Part shown: piece after piece, positions 16,743 to 25,632 of the stretch
Position numbering within the stretch: position 1 is the stretch's first letter
How the letters are laid out: each line of letters starts with the position of its first letter
NCBI GenBank assembly: GCA_002477475.1
Contig: DLPX01000026.1
Coordinates: 1-40,802, forward strand
DNA: 40,802 bases
Direction: 5' to 3'
Origin: Proteobacteria bacterium UBA7447
GTDB lineage: Bacteria > Pseudomonadota > Gammaproteobacteria > Arenicellales > UBA868
The notes under the pieces: generated by a model
The model's input: only the letters and a program-made list of their open reading frames with translations
Told to the model about the DNA's origin: nothing
The model's database searches: none
Program-made: the position numbers and the translations under genes

Positions 16743-17822
16743 TCACGTCATTAGTCGGCGTCTTGCGTGCATTCCCATAATCATGCCGAAGCCTGCCATC
16801 AGAGTCAGCATGGACGTCCCCCCATAGCTGATCAAGGGCAGCGGCACCCCGACAATCGGGAGAATGCCCGACACCATCCCAAGGTTAACAAACAAATAAA
16901 AGAAAAAGGTCAGAGCCAAGGCCCCGATCAGCAATCGCGAGTAGGTGTCCCGGGTGTGGTACGCCATAACCAGGCAGCGACCCACGATAAATAAATAGAG
17001 AAGGACCAGCATTAATACTCCGATCAACCCAAACTCTTCGGCAAAGACTGCAAAAATGAAATCAGTACTGCGCTCGGGAATAAACTCGAGATGTGACTGG
17101 CTGCCCTCGAGCCATCCTTTGCCCCAGATACCCGCCGATCCGATGGCAATCTGTGCCTGAATGGCCTGATAACCGCTCCCCAATGGATCAGCAAAGGGAT
17201 CAAACAACGTCAGGATCCGCTGCTGCTGATAACCATCAAGCCGGGACCACAGAAAAGGCGCCAAGGCAGCAAGGGCAGCCAACAGCATCATGATGTGATG
17301 CCAGCGGATACCCGCCAGAAAGACAACAATCATACCCGAGACAATCAGCATGATCGCTGTGCCGAGATCAGGCTGTATCACCACGAGGCCTGCCGGAATC
17401 AGCGTAACCATTAATGCTGCCATTACCATGGAGAAGCTTGGCGGCATCCGTCCGCGCGTGAGCAGCCATGCGACCGCCATTGGGACCGCGAGCTTCATCA
17501 ATTCAGAGGGCTGAAACCGTACAACGCCCAGATCCAGCCAGCGCTGAGCCCCTTTTGCACTGACTCCGATCACCAATACGCCGAGCAGCGCGATGAGACC
17601 AATTACAAAAAGGTGGGGCGATAGCCGACGAAATGTCTCGGGTGACACCTGCGCCAGAATCAACATGGCGACGACAGACACCCCAAGACGAGCACCCTGT
17701 TTCAACATGACATCCCAATTCTCACCGGAGGCGCTGAAAATCACCACAAGCCCAAGCGCAGACAGGAAGACAAGCGCGATCAGCAATGGGCCATCCAGAT
17801 GCAGTGGTCTACCCGAAAACAT
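16743..17822 (-). CDS. rodA: peptidoglycan glycosyltransferase RodA (SEDS family)
   Basis: RodA polymerises lipid II into glycan strands during cell elongation, working with PBP2. The 359-residue protein has about ten membrane segments. The family signature is visible near the end as PLISYGGTSMLTLMAGFG, and the catalytic-site region as EFIPERSTDFIFAVFAEEFG, a hallmark of SEDS proteins with the conserved Asp. Its start ATG overlaps the mrdA stop by 14 bases, fitting tight coupling of the synthase pair. It lies between mrdA and mltB. Confidence 0.96.
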   Translation of the reverse strand: MFSGRPLHLDGPLLIALVFLSALGLVVIFSASGENWDVMLKQGARLGVSVVAMLILAQVSPETFRRLSPHLFVIGLIALLGVLVIGVSAKGAQRWLDLGVVRFQPSELMKLAVPMAVAWLLTRGRMPPSFSMVMAALMVTLIPAGLVVIQPDLGTAIMLIVSGMIVVFLAGIRWHHIMMLLAALAALAPFLWSRLDGYQQQRILTLFDPFADPLGSGYQAIQAQIAIGSAGIWGKGWLEGSQSHLEFIPERSTDFIFAVFAEEFGLIGVLMLVLLYLFIVGRCLVMAYHTRDTYSRLLIGALALTFFFYLFVNLGMVSGILPIVGVPLPLISYGGTSMLTLMAGFGMIMGMHARRRLMT

Positions 17823-19689
17823 GATGCTTGCTGGGAGCTGCTGCTCGTTGCAGTTTCTTCTGAAAAAACCGGTCCATTATTTTTCGGGCGATGGGAGCCG
17901 CCACTTTTGCGCCGCTTCCGCCGTTTTCAACCACGACCGCGATCGCGATCTGGGGGTTATCGACCGGCGCAAAAGCAATAAAGAGCGCATGGTCATGGAA
18001 TTTTTCCGGTATCACGCTTTCGTCGTATTCCTCGTCCTGAGCAATGCCGATCACCTGCGCCGTACCCGTCTTGCCGGCGATCTGATAAGGGCTTCGCCGC
18101 CCACTTGCGCGCGCTGTACCTCGAGGACTGTGCATGACGGCCGTCATTGATTGAATGACCTGATCCAAAGACGCTTCCGTCGCCGGTTTAGCCGGTTGGG
18201 AGGAGACATTGGACGGGATGATTTCACCACTCAGCGAGTCCTCTTTCGAAAGCAGAAGACGAGGCTGCACGGGAATGCCGCGGTTGGCCAGCGTAGCTGT
18301 CATGCGGGCGAGCTGCATGGGGGTAACCATAAGATAACCCTGGCCGATAACGGTAATCAGATCCTCTCCTGGATACCAGGACTCATTGCGGGTTGCACGC
18401 TTCCATTGGGGTGTGGGGACCAGCCCGTCGGGCTCTTTAGGCAGATCAACTCCCGTTACTGCACCCAAACCAAACCGCGTCAACACGTCCGCCATGCCCT
18501 CGATGCCCAGCCGTCGACCCATTTCGTAGAAATACACATCACAGGATTGCTCAACGGCGCCGTGCAGGTTTACCGGCCCATGACCTGTTTTCTTCCAGCA
18601 GCGATACCGTCTCGTACTGTCGGGCAAGGTATACCACCCCGGGCAGTACACCGACTCCCGCGGGCTGATCCCGGCATCCAGAATGGCCTGCGCAATAACC
18701 GGCTTGATCGTGGACCCGGGTGCATATCTCCCGTAGAGCACCCGATTCAACAAAGGCCGGTCTTCCAGGCCTCGAAGTGCGTCATAGGTCTGCTGATCGA
18801 TGCCGTCGACAAATAGGTTGGGATCGAAAGAGGGGCTGCTCGCCATGGTCAGCACTTCTCCGCTGGAGGGCGCTATCGCCACCACTGCCCCTCGCTGGTT
18901 CCCAAGCGCCTCACGCGCAATTCGCTGCAGATCCGCATCGATAGTGAGGTTCAAGGTATTCCCGGGAGTTGCGCTGTTTCGGCTAATCGTGCGCAAGGTT
19001 CTGCCATGAGCGTCAATCTCTACCTGTGCAAATCCAGGGCGGCCGAGCAACAAGTCCTCATACTGTTTCTCGATGCCTATCTTGCCGATGCTGCGAACTC
19101 CTTGGTATGCCGCAGGATCGATCATCGCCTCCTCGCTCTCGCTGATTCGACCCACATAACCCAGCACATGCGACACCAAACTGCCTTGTGGGTAATCCCG
19201 ATGCAGCACCGCCTCCAAGGTGACGCCCGGAAACCGATACTCGTTCACCGCAAACGTTGCCGTCTCAACATCATCCAGCCTCGCCTTAAGCAATACTTTT
19301 TCGAAAGACGGGTGCTTTTTTAAACGGGAACGAAATGCTTCAACCTCTGTAGTGCTCAGCCCGACCAGGTCATCGACCTTCCGGAGCATCACTTCCATGT
19401 CATGCACTTTCTCAGGGACCACCTGCAGAATGTGAACGGCCGTGTTCTGCGCCAGAACGACACCATGTCTATCCAGAATCAGTCCCCGTACTGGGGGCAC
19501 GGCTTGGATGCGGATATGGTTATCCAGTGACAGCGTCTGGTAGCGCTCGTATTGCAAGACCTGGAGTGAGTAGAAACGCCAGATCAGTATCAAAGAAAGT
19601 GCCAGCGCCATAACGGCAGCGATCCGAATTCTCCGGCGCACCGTTTCGGGCGCGACAGCACGGGCTGAGGGCAGTTCGCTGGCGGCCAT
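17809..19689 (-). CDS. mrdA: penicillin-binding protein 2 (elongation transpeptidase)
   Basis: PBP2 crosslinks new peptidoglycan along the side wall and activates RodA. The 626-residue protein has one N-terminal membrane anchor (about 22-40), the class B dimerisation domain (VPPVRGLILDRHGVVLAQN) and the transpeptidase domain. Active-site motifs are APGSTIKP with Ser326 and Lys329, SCD at 382-384, and KTGT at 540-543. Length and motif spacing are normal. It starts three bases after mreD and overlaps rodA. Confidence 0.96.
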   Translation of the reverse strand: MAASELPSARAVAPETVRRRIRIAAVMALALSLILIWRFYSLQVLQYERYQTLSLDNHIRIQAVPPVRGLILDRHGVVLAQNTAVHILQVVPEKVHDMEVMLRKVDDLVGLSTTEVEAFRSRLKKHPSFEKVLLKARLDDVETATFAVNEYRFPGVTLEAVLHRDYPQGSLVSHVLGYVGRISESEEAMIDPAAYQGVRSIGKIGIEKQYEDLLLGRPGFAQVEIDAHGRTLRTISRNSATPGNTLNLTIDADLQRIAREALGNQRGAVVAIAPSSGEVLTMASSPSFDPNLFVDGIDQQTYDALRGLEDRPLLNRVLYGRYAPGSTIKPVIAQAILDAGISPRESVYCPGWYTLPDSTRRYRCWKKTGHGPVNLHGAVEQSCDVYFYEMGRRLGIEGMADVLTRFGLGAVTGVDLPKEPDGLVPTPQWKRATRNESWYPGEDLITVIGQGYLMVTPMQLARMTATLANRGIPVQPRLLLSKEDSLSGEIIPSNVSSQPAKPATEASLDQVIQSMTAVMHSPRGTARASGRRSPYQIAGKTGTAQVIGIAQDEEYDESVIPEKFHDHALFIAFAPVDNPQIAIAVVVENGGSGAKVAAPIARKIMDRFFQKKLQRAAAPSKHHVFG

Positions 19690-19692
19690 TGT

Positions 19693-20190
19693 TTAACGGC
19701 CCAAGTTGGCGAGGTGCCGACTTCGCCGAAGCGCAAAATAAACCAGGGGCCAAACCAGACCGCCGACAATAACGGCTGTCCAGCGATGCACCTCGCCCAT
19801 ATTCCCCGTCATGGCGAAGTCAACGATCACAAAAAGGATCAGTTCTATCCCAAGCAACAGTGCGATCACGACACTCTGTTGCCAAAGCGGATGGGCTCTC
19901 ACCCGCAAGGACAGATGCTTGGCCAGGTAGACCAGGATAGTCTTGCTCAGTGCATGCACACCCGGAATCCCCAGGACAACAAGATCTATAACCAGACCAA
20001 CACCCCAGGCAATGGGCAGCCGCATTCTGTCGGGCAAGGCCAATGCCCAGTAGATCAGCACGAGGGAAACCCAGTCGGGCAAGAAACTCCGAATCAGTTC
20101 AGGTACTGGAATGACCAGCAACACCAACGCGACAAACACCGTCGCGAACGGAATCCAGGAGCGGTGTTGCCCGCTGCTGACGCTAATCAT
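19693..20190 (-). CDS. mreD: rod-shape-determining protein MreD
   Basis: This 165-residue inner-membrane protein with about five hydrophobic segments joins MreB, MreC, RodA and PBP2 in the elongasome. LPDRMRLPIAWGVGLVIDLVV and a following GVHALSKTILVYLAKH are typical of MreD. The ATG at 20190 overlaps the mreC stop by 8 bases (ATGATTAG) and gives a normal N terminus; a start 36 bases upstream would read through the mreC end. Placement between mreC and mrdA supports the call. Confidence 0.93.
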   Translation of the reverse strand: MISVSSGQHRSWIPFATVFVALVLLVIPVPELIRSFLPDWVSLVLIYWALALPDRMRLPIAWGVGLVIDLVVLGIPGVHALSKTILVYLAKHLSLRVRAHPLWQQSVVIALLLGIELILFVIVDFAMTGNMGEVHRWTAVIVGGLVWPLVYFALRRSRHLANLGR

Positions 20191-21046
20191 CGTCCTCTTC
20201 CGTTTCCATCGGATCTTGCAGCGCATTCACTTCTTTTTCGGACAGCCATAACAGCAGCACTTCCCGATCGCGACCCAAATGGGAAGCAGCTTCGGCTGTA
20301 ATCTTCATGAATGCTTCGGCGAGGTTGCGCTCAACGGCAGTAATTCTGGCAACAGGATACCCCGGCGGATACCGCCCCCCCAACCCGGAAGTCACCAGCA
20401 GATCCCCTGCTCGAACGTCAGCATTTCGATCAAGGTAAGGGACCCTGAGCAGACGACCGGGTCCGCTACCATAAACCACGGTCCGAAGGCCGCTGCGCGC
20501 GACTTGTGCCGGCACCGCCTGATCTTCCTGAGTGATCAGACTGACTTTGCTGAAAAACAAACTTGGCTTGGTGACCTGCCCCACCAGGCCTCCCGAATCC
20601 ACCACCGGCTGACCCTGGAAGATGCCGTCAGCACTGCCCTTGTTAATCATGACAGCGAGCGCTGCAGGATCGGGATTAACCGCGAGTAATGCTGCCAGCG
20701 TCACCTGTTCCGCCTCGGAGGGCATTGCGGACAATAATTCGCGCAAACGCGCATTCTCGTTTTCCAGAAACTCAAAGCGGTGCAGCCTGGCCTGCAAGAT
20801 AAGGTTACGCTGGCGCATCGCCTCAAAATCACTGCGCAACTGATCCGCGGTCGTCAGGTGGCCCTGCATGCCTTTTAGCGCGGTGCTGGGCAAAGAGGCT
20901 AAGAAGTGAACCGGGATACCGATGACGGCCGCAGACTGGGCCACCGTACGGACCGACGGCAAATACAGGTAGGCTGCCATCAGCACGGCGGACAGCAGCA
21001 GGTAAGGAACGAGACTGCGTACAACGCCGTCCCTGCTCTTCACCAT
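20183..21046 (-). CDS. mreC: rod-shape-determining protein MreC
   Basis: MreC links cytoplasmic MreB filaments to periplasmic PBP2. The 287-residue protein has one membrane segment (LLLSAVLMAAYLYL), a coiled coil at about residues 65-95 (DFEAMRQRNLILQARLHRFE), and the MreC beta-domains with GLVGQVTKPSLFFSKVSLIT and LLVTSGLGGRYPPGYPVA. The last residues are strongly acidic (ETEEDDD). It follows mreB by 83 bases and is coupled to mreD. Confidence 0.95.
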   Translation of the reverse strand: MVKSRDGVVRSLVPYLLLSAVLMAAYLYLPSVRTVAQSAAVIGIPVHFLASLPSTALKGMQGHLTTADQLRSDFEAMRQRNLILQARLHRFEFLENENARLRELLSAMPSEAEQVTLAALLAVNPDPAALAVMINKGSADGIFQGQPVVDSGGLVGQVTKPSLFFSKVSLITQEDQAVPAQVARSGLRTVVYGSGPGRLLRVPYLDRNADVRAGDLLVTSGLGGRYPPGYPVARITAVERNLAEAFMKITAEAASHLGRDREVLLLWLSEKEVNALQDPMETEEDDD

Positions 21047-21129
21047 CGCGTCACTCCTGGATTCGGATAAGCCTTTTCATTCAGGCAACAACCACACTGC
21101 CAGGGCACTCGGCCAAACATACGGCGCGG

Positions 21130-22170
21130 CTACTCGTGTGTGAAGACGTCACCGAGTGCGCTCATTTCCTCTAACGCTCTGCCGCAGCCCCTGGCAACAC
21201 AGGTCAAGGGATCATCTGCCACGACGACCGGGAGTCCCGTCTCCTGCATCAGCCTGCGATCCATGTCGCGAATCAGGGCGCCCCCACCGGCAATCACCAT
21301 CCCGCGATCACTGATATCAGCAGCCAGTTCGGGCGGCGTGTTTTCGAGCGTTTCTCGAATCACCTGCACGATTTGGCGGAGCGAATCACTGATGGCTTCA
21401 TACACCTCGTCACTGCCTATCGTCAGGCTGTGGGACATGCCCTGGGCCAGATCCCGCCCTTTAATTTCCATCTCGCGATCATCCGACTCATCCCATGCGG
21501 TTCCGATGGCTTTTTTCACCCGCTCCGCCGTGGCCTCACCGATCAGCAACCCATGGCGGCGGCGGACATAATTGATGATGGCCTCGTCGAAAGTATCCCC
21601 GGCCACACGAATGGAAGTCGCATACACAATGCCGCCGAGTGAGAGTACCGCGACTTCGGTGGTGCCACCCCCGATATCAACAACCAGCGACCCTGTGGGT
21701 TCCGCAACCGGTAAGGAGGCGCCGATTGCCATCGCCATCGGCTCTTCGATGAGGAACACTTCTCGCGCGCCCGCCGTAATGGCCGACTCGCGAATGGCGC
21801 GACGCTCCACCTGGTTCGAGCCGCCCGGCACACAGATCACAATTCGGGGCGATGAAAAAAACCGATTCTGCTGCACTTTGCGAATAAAGTACTTCAGCAT
21901 CACCTCGGCCACCGTGAAATCGGCAATGACGCCTTCTTTCAGCGGCCGGATAGCCTGGATATTGCCGGGCGTGCGCCCCAGCATCATCTTTGCCTCCTGA
22001 CCCACCGCCAGCACGGTTTTCTCAGGCGCCAGGGAGCCCGTGCGGATAGCGACAACTGAAGGCTCGTTGAGAATGACACCCCGGTCTGGAACGTAAACCA
22101 GCGTATTGGCCGTACCGAGATCTACTGCCAGATCGTTGGAGAAAAATCCAAAAATACGTTTGAGTACCAT
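21130..22170 (-). CDS. mreB: actin-like cell-shape protein MreB
   Basis: MreB forms membrane-bound filaments that steer side-wall synthesis. The 346-residue product starts MVLKRIFGFFSNDLAVDLGTANTL; the first residues form a membrane-binding amphipathic helix. DLGTANT is the phosphate-1 loop, LVVDIGGGTTEVAVLSLGG the phosphate-2 loop, and MVIAGGGALIRDMDRRL the adenosine motif. I chose the ATG at 22170 over one 60 bases upstream because it gives the standard N terminus. It is the first gene of the wall cluster and faces gatC across a 126-base divergent region. Confidence 0.97.
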   Translation of the reverse strand: MVLKRIFGFFSNDLAVDLGTANTLVYVPDRGVILNEPSVVAIRTGSLAPEKTVLAVGQEAKMMLGRTPGNIQAIRPLKEGVIADFTVAEVMLKYFIRKVQQNRFFSSPRIVICVPGGSNQVERRAIRESAITAGAREVFLIEEPMAMAIGASLPVAEPTGSLVVDIGGGTTEVAVLSLGGIVYATSIRVAGDTFDEAIINYVRRRHGLLIGEATAERVKKAIGTAWDESDDREMEIKGRDLAQGMSHSLTIGSDEVYEAISDSLRQIVQVIRETLENTPPELAADISDRGMVIAGGGALIRDMDRRLMQETGLPVVVADDPLTCVARGCGRALEEMSALGDVFTHE

Positions 22171-22250
22171 GAGTCCGCGCAACGGAAAAAGTGGCAGGTG
22201 CGAAGGCGGTAATCTATCACAGGGGGCCACGATACCCCTAACGGCTGGGA

Positions 22251-22256
22251 TATAAT
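22251..22256 (+). promoter_or_regulatory. candidate -10 element for gatCAB
   Basis: TATAAT lies 41 bases before the gatC GTG, in the divergent region with mreB. No good -35 hexamer was found at 16-18 bases spacing, so this is a partial match only. Confidence 0.35.
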
Positions 22257-22296
22257 TGTTGATCCCCTTTTCGGCTTTGCCCTTCCAGAAAAATCG

Positions 22297-22584
22297 GTGT
22301 CCATTTCAGAAAAAGACGTACTGCGTGTCGCCCACCTCGCGAGGATCAGGGTTTCCAGCGATGAGTTGGAGGATTACCAGGAAGGCCTCTCGGGGATTCT
22401 GTCGCTGGTAGAGCAAATGCATGACTGCGATACAGACGGCGTAGAACCCATGGCTCACCCGCAGGATATCCAACTTCGATTGCGTGAGGACCAGGTGACT
22501 GAGCCCGACCAACGCGATGCAATGCAAAAAAGTGCTCCGCAGGTGGACGAAGGCCTGTACCTGGTACCGCGTGTTATTGAATAA
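22297..22584 (+). CDS. gatC: Asp-tRNA(Asn)/Glu-tRNA(Gln) amidotransferase subunit C
   Basis: This 95-residue subunit wraps around GatA and stabilises the GatCAB complex. VLRVAHLARIRVSSDELEDY, then LSLVEQMHDCDTDGVEPMAHP and the closing LREDQVTEPDQRDAMQ with YLVPRVIE, are the family blocks in normal order. The start is GTG at 22297, giving MSISEKDVLRVAHLA. gatA follows after 52 bases. Confidence 0.94.
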   Translation: MSISEKDVLRVAHLARIRVSSDELEDYQEGLSGILSLVEQMHDCDTDGVEPMAHPQDIQLRLREDQVTEPDQRDAMQKSAPQVDEGLYLVPRVIE

Positions 22585-22636
22585 CGCGACCGCAGAGTGG
22601 CCCTAGCGCCCTCAAGCCCAAGAGAACCGTTTTTTC

Positions 22637-24091
22637 ATGCTTCACGAACACACCCTGACCGCCCTTCGCGACATGCTGCGCCGTCGCGAGATTAGCAGTA
22701 CTGAGTTAACTCAGCATTGCCTGGATCGGATTGCGAAGCACAGCGATCTCAATGCTTTTGTCACCCTAGATGAGTCGGGCGCCATGGCCGCCGCAGCAGT
22801 CGCTGACAAGCAACTGGCCAGTGGCGAGGCTGACCTGCTGACCGGGGTGCCCATCGCGCACAAAGACATTTTCTGCACCCGGGGTGTTCTCACCACCTGC
22901 GGCTCGAAGATGCTGGAAAATTTTGTCTCGCCCTACGATGCGACCGTTGTAGAACGATTCCATCAGGCTGGCAGCGTAACCATCGGCAAAACCAATATGG
23001 ACGAATTTGCCATGGGATCGTCCAATGAAACCTCGTTTTTTGGATCCGTGAAAAACCCCTGGGATCCAGATCGTGTTCCAGGGGGAAGTTCCGGCGGCTC
23101 GGCAGCAGCCGTCGCGGCATGCCTGGTGGCGGGCGCGACCGGCACAGATACCGGCGGGTCGATCCGGCAGCCCGCCGCTTTCTGCGGGCTGACCGGGCTA
23201 AAGCCCAGTTATGGGCGCGTTTCCCGCTATGGGATGATTGCCTTCGCCTCTTCTCTTGATCAAGGCGGACCAATCACAAGAAACGCAGAAGACGCCGCTC
23301 TCATGCTCCAGTGTATGGCGGGATTTGATCCTCGGGATTCCACTTCGATCAACGCTCCGGCACCGGATATGGCAACCCTGCTGGGTGCGCAAGTACGTGG
23401 TCTGAAGCTTGGCCTGCCAAAGGAATTTTTCGATACCTCGGTTGATGCAGAGGTGCTTGAGAAAGTGCGCGAATCCCTCGCGGTGCTGGAAAGGCTGGGG
23501 GCAACACTGGTCGATGTTTCCCTGCCTAACAGTCCCGCCGGGATTCCCTGCTACTACGTAATCGCACCCGCAGAAGCCTCTTCGAATCTTTCGCGCTTTG
23601 ATGGCGTACGGTTTGGTCATCGCTCTGAACACGCAGAGGAACTCGTCGACCTTTATGAGAACTCCCGTGCCGAAGGGTTCGGCGAGGAGGTCAAACGTCG
23701 AATACTGATTGGTACCTACGCACTCTCTGCTGGCTATTACGACGCGTACTACCTCAAAGCGCAGAAAATCCGGCGCGTTATCGCCCAGGATTTCGAAACC
23801 GCTTTTGAGCAATGCGACGTAATTGTTGGTCCGACCAGCCCGACCACCGCGTTCCCGCTCGGCGCAAAAACCCAGAATCCGGTTGCGATGTACCTCAACG
23901 ACATCTTTACCAATACCGTCAATCTGGCGGGGCTGCCGGGGCTGTCGGTTCCGTGCGGCTTTGATACAGCCGGGTTGCCGGTGGGCCTGCAGTTGATCGG
24001 CAAATTTATGGATGAGGCTTCGCTTTTGAGCACGGCTCATCAACTGCAGCAGGAAACAGACTGGCATCAGCGCATGCCGGCGGAGTATTGA
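22637..24091 (+). CDS. gatA: Asp-tRNA(Asn)/Glu-tRNA(Gln) amidotransferase subunit A
   Basis: GatA releases ammonia from glutamine for transamidation of Glu-tRNA(Gln) or Asp-tRNA(Asn). The 484-residue amidase-signature protein shows the Ser-cisSer-Lys triad: Lys76 in VPIAHKDIF, Ser151 in PGGSSGGSAAAVAA and Ser175 in GTDTGGSIRQPAAF. Spacing between the three equals that of characterised GatA proteins. Presence of gatCAB means that at least one of the two amide tRNAs is probably made by the indirect route. It ends two bases before gatB. Confidence 0.97.
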   Translation: MLHEHTLTALRDMLRRREISSTELTQHCLDRIAKHSDLNAFVTLDESGAMAAAAVADKQLASGEADLLTGVPIAHKDIFCTRGVLTTCGSKMLENFVSPYDATVVERFHQAGSVTIGKTNMDEFAMGSSNETSFFGSVKNPWDPDRVPGGSSGGSAAAVAACLVAGATGTDTGGSIRQPAAFCGLTGLKPSYGRVSRYGMIAFASSLDQGGPITRNAEDAALMLQCMAGFDPRDSTSINAPAPDMATLLGAQVRGLKLGLPKEFFDTSVDAEVLEKVRESLAVLERLGATLVDVSLPNSPAGIPCYYVIAPAEASSNLSRFDGVRFGHRSEHAEELVDLYENSRAEGFGEEVKRRILIGTYALSAGYYDAYYLKAQKIRRVIAQDFETAFEQCDVIVGPTSPTTAFPLGAKTQNPVAMYLNDIFTNTVNLAGLPGLSVPCGFDTAGLPVGLQLIGKFMDEASLLSTAHQLQQETDWHQRMPAEY

Positions 24092-24093
24092 GC

Positions 24094-25533
24094 ATGGAAT
24101 TCGAGTGCGTCATCGGGCTTGAGGTTCACGCACAACTGATGACTCAGAGCAAGATCTTCTCTGGGTCCTCGACCGCCTATGGCGCGTCGGCCAACACCCA
24201 GGCCTGTGCCGTGGATGTCGGTTTGCCCGGGGTACTCCCCGTGATGAATCGCCAGGCGGCATTGATGGCGGCCACTTTTGGCCTCGCGGTCGGGGCAACC
24301 GTCAATCCCGTTTCCATTTTCGCCCGAAAAAACTATTTCTATCCGGATCTGCCCAAAGGCTACCAGATCAGCCAGTATGAAATTCCGGTCGTGAGCGGAG
24401 GCAGCCTTGAGATCACAACCGATGCGGGGTCCAAAACCATCCGGATCACACGAGCCCACCTTGAGGAAGATGCCGGGAAATCCCTTCACGAGGACTTCGA
24501 TGGCATGACGGGTATTGATTTGAATCGGGCAGGGACGCCATTGCTCGAAATCGTCTCGGAGCCGGATCTTCGCTCTCCTGCTGAAGCGGTTGCGTACCTG
24601 AAGAAACTTCACACGCTCGTGCGGACACTGAAGATCTGCGACGGCAACATGCAGGAGGGATCATTCCGCTGTGATGCGAATGTCTCTATCCGGCCGCGTG
24701 GAGAAACCACACTCGGGACACGTACTGAACTCAAGAATATCAACTCATTCCGTTTCGTCGAGCGCGCGCTATATCATGAGATTGACCGGCAGATCTCGGT
24801 GGTCGAGACAGGCGGGGCGATCGTGCAGGAGACCCGCCTCTACGATCCTGACGCAGATCTGACCCGGCCCATGCGTGGCAAGGAAGAAGCACATGACTAC
24901 CGTTATTTCCCTGACCCGGATCTGCCGCCGCTCGTCATCGACGAGGCGGATCTTGCCTTAGTCAGATCGCAGTTACCCGAGTTGCCCGATGCAAGACAGG
25001 CCCGCTTTGTAGCTCAACATGAACTGAGTGAAGACGACGCTGCGCAACTGACCGGACAAAGTGAGATTGCCGATTATTTCGAATCCGCTGTCGAACATGC
25101 GCAGGGTGAATCACGCCTCACTGCGAACTGGATCAACGGCGAATTGATGTCCTGGCTCAACAAGAACGATATCGGCATTTCCGACAGTCCTGTGACACCC
25201 GCAATGCTGGGCCAGTTGATTTGCAGAATCCAGGACAAGACAGTGTCCGGCAAGATAGCCAAGCAGGTTTTCGCAGCCTTGTGGGAGGGTGAAAACGACG
25301 GTGATGTGGATGCCTTAATCCAATCCAGGGGATTGACCCAGATTACGGATACCGACGCCATCGCCCAGGCCGTAAACGACGTGATAGCGGGCTTTCCCGA
25401 TCAGGCGGAGCAGGTGCGCGCGGGAGAGGAAAAAGTGATTGGTTTTCTCGTCGGACAGGTCATGAAAGCCACCTCGGGGAAGGCCAACCCACAAGCGGTC
25501 AATGAGCTCCTGAAAAAGCAGCTCCTGGATTGA
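24094..25533 (+). CDS. gatB: Asp-tRNA(Asn)/Glu-tRNA(Gln) amidotransferase subunit B
   Basis: GatB binds the misacylated tRNA and activates the side-chain carboxylate with ATP. The 479-residue protein begins EFECVIGLEVHAQL. The catalytic cradle includes FFYPDLPKGYQISQYE and the signature LEEDAGKS. The C-terminal YqeY-like tail domain (about 330-479) binds tRNA and ends VGQVMKATSGKANPQAVNEL. The ATG at 24094 has a GGAG site eight bases upstream; an in-frame TTG at 24088 overlaps the gatA stop and is less likely. Confidence 0.97.
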   Translation: MEFECVIGLEVHAQLMTQSKIFSGSSTAYGASANTQACAVDVGLPGVLPVMNRQAALMAATFGLAVGATVNPVSIFARKNYFYPDLPKGYQISQYEIPVVSGGSLEITTDAGSKTIRITRAHLEEDAGKSLHEDFDGMTGIDLNRAGTPLLEIVSEPDLRSPAEAVAYLKKLHTLVRTLKICDGNMQEGSFRCDANVSIRPRGETTLGTRTELKNINSFRFVERALYHEIDRQISVVETGGAIVQETRLYDPDADLTRPMRGKEEAHDYRYFPDPDLPPLVIDEADLALVRSQLPELPDARQARFVAQHELSEDDAAQLTGQSEIADYFESAVEHAQGESRLTANWINGELMSWLNKNDIGISDSPVTPAMLGQLICRIQDKTVSGKIAKQVFAALWEGENDGDVDALIQSRGLTQITDTDAIAQAVNDVIAGFPDQAEQVRAGEEKVIGFLVGQVMKATSGKANPQAVNELLKKQLLD

Positions 25534-25632
25534 TTGCGCTGGTTGTAACCGCAAAGGAAAAGCAGCCTCATCATAGGCGCAAGACCTGAGATCGGGTAAA
25601 GTATCTTTGTGACCCCTCTGGCCGCCAACAGA

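Noticed and set aside
23198..24067. 289-codon open frame antisense to gatA
   Set aside because: GatA on the other strand has all catalytic motifs; the antisense product is a composition shadow.
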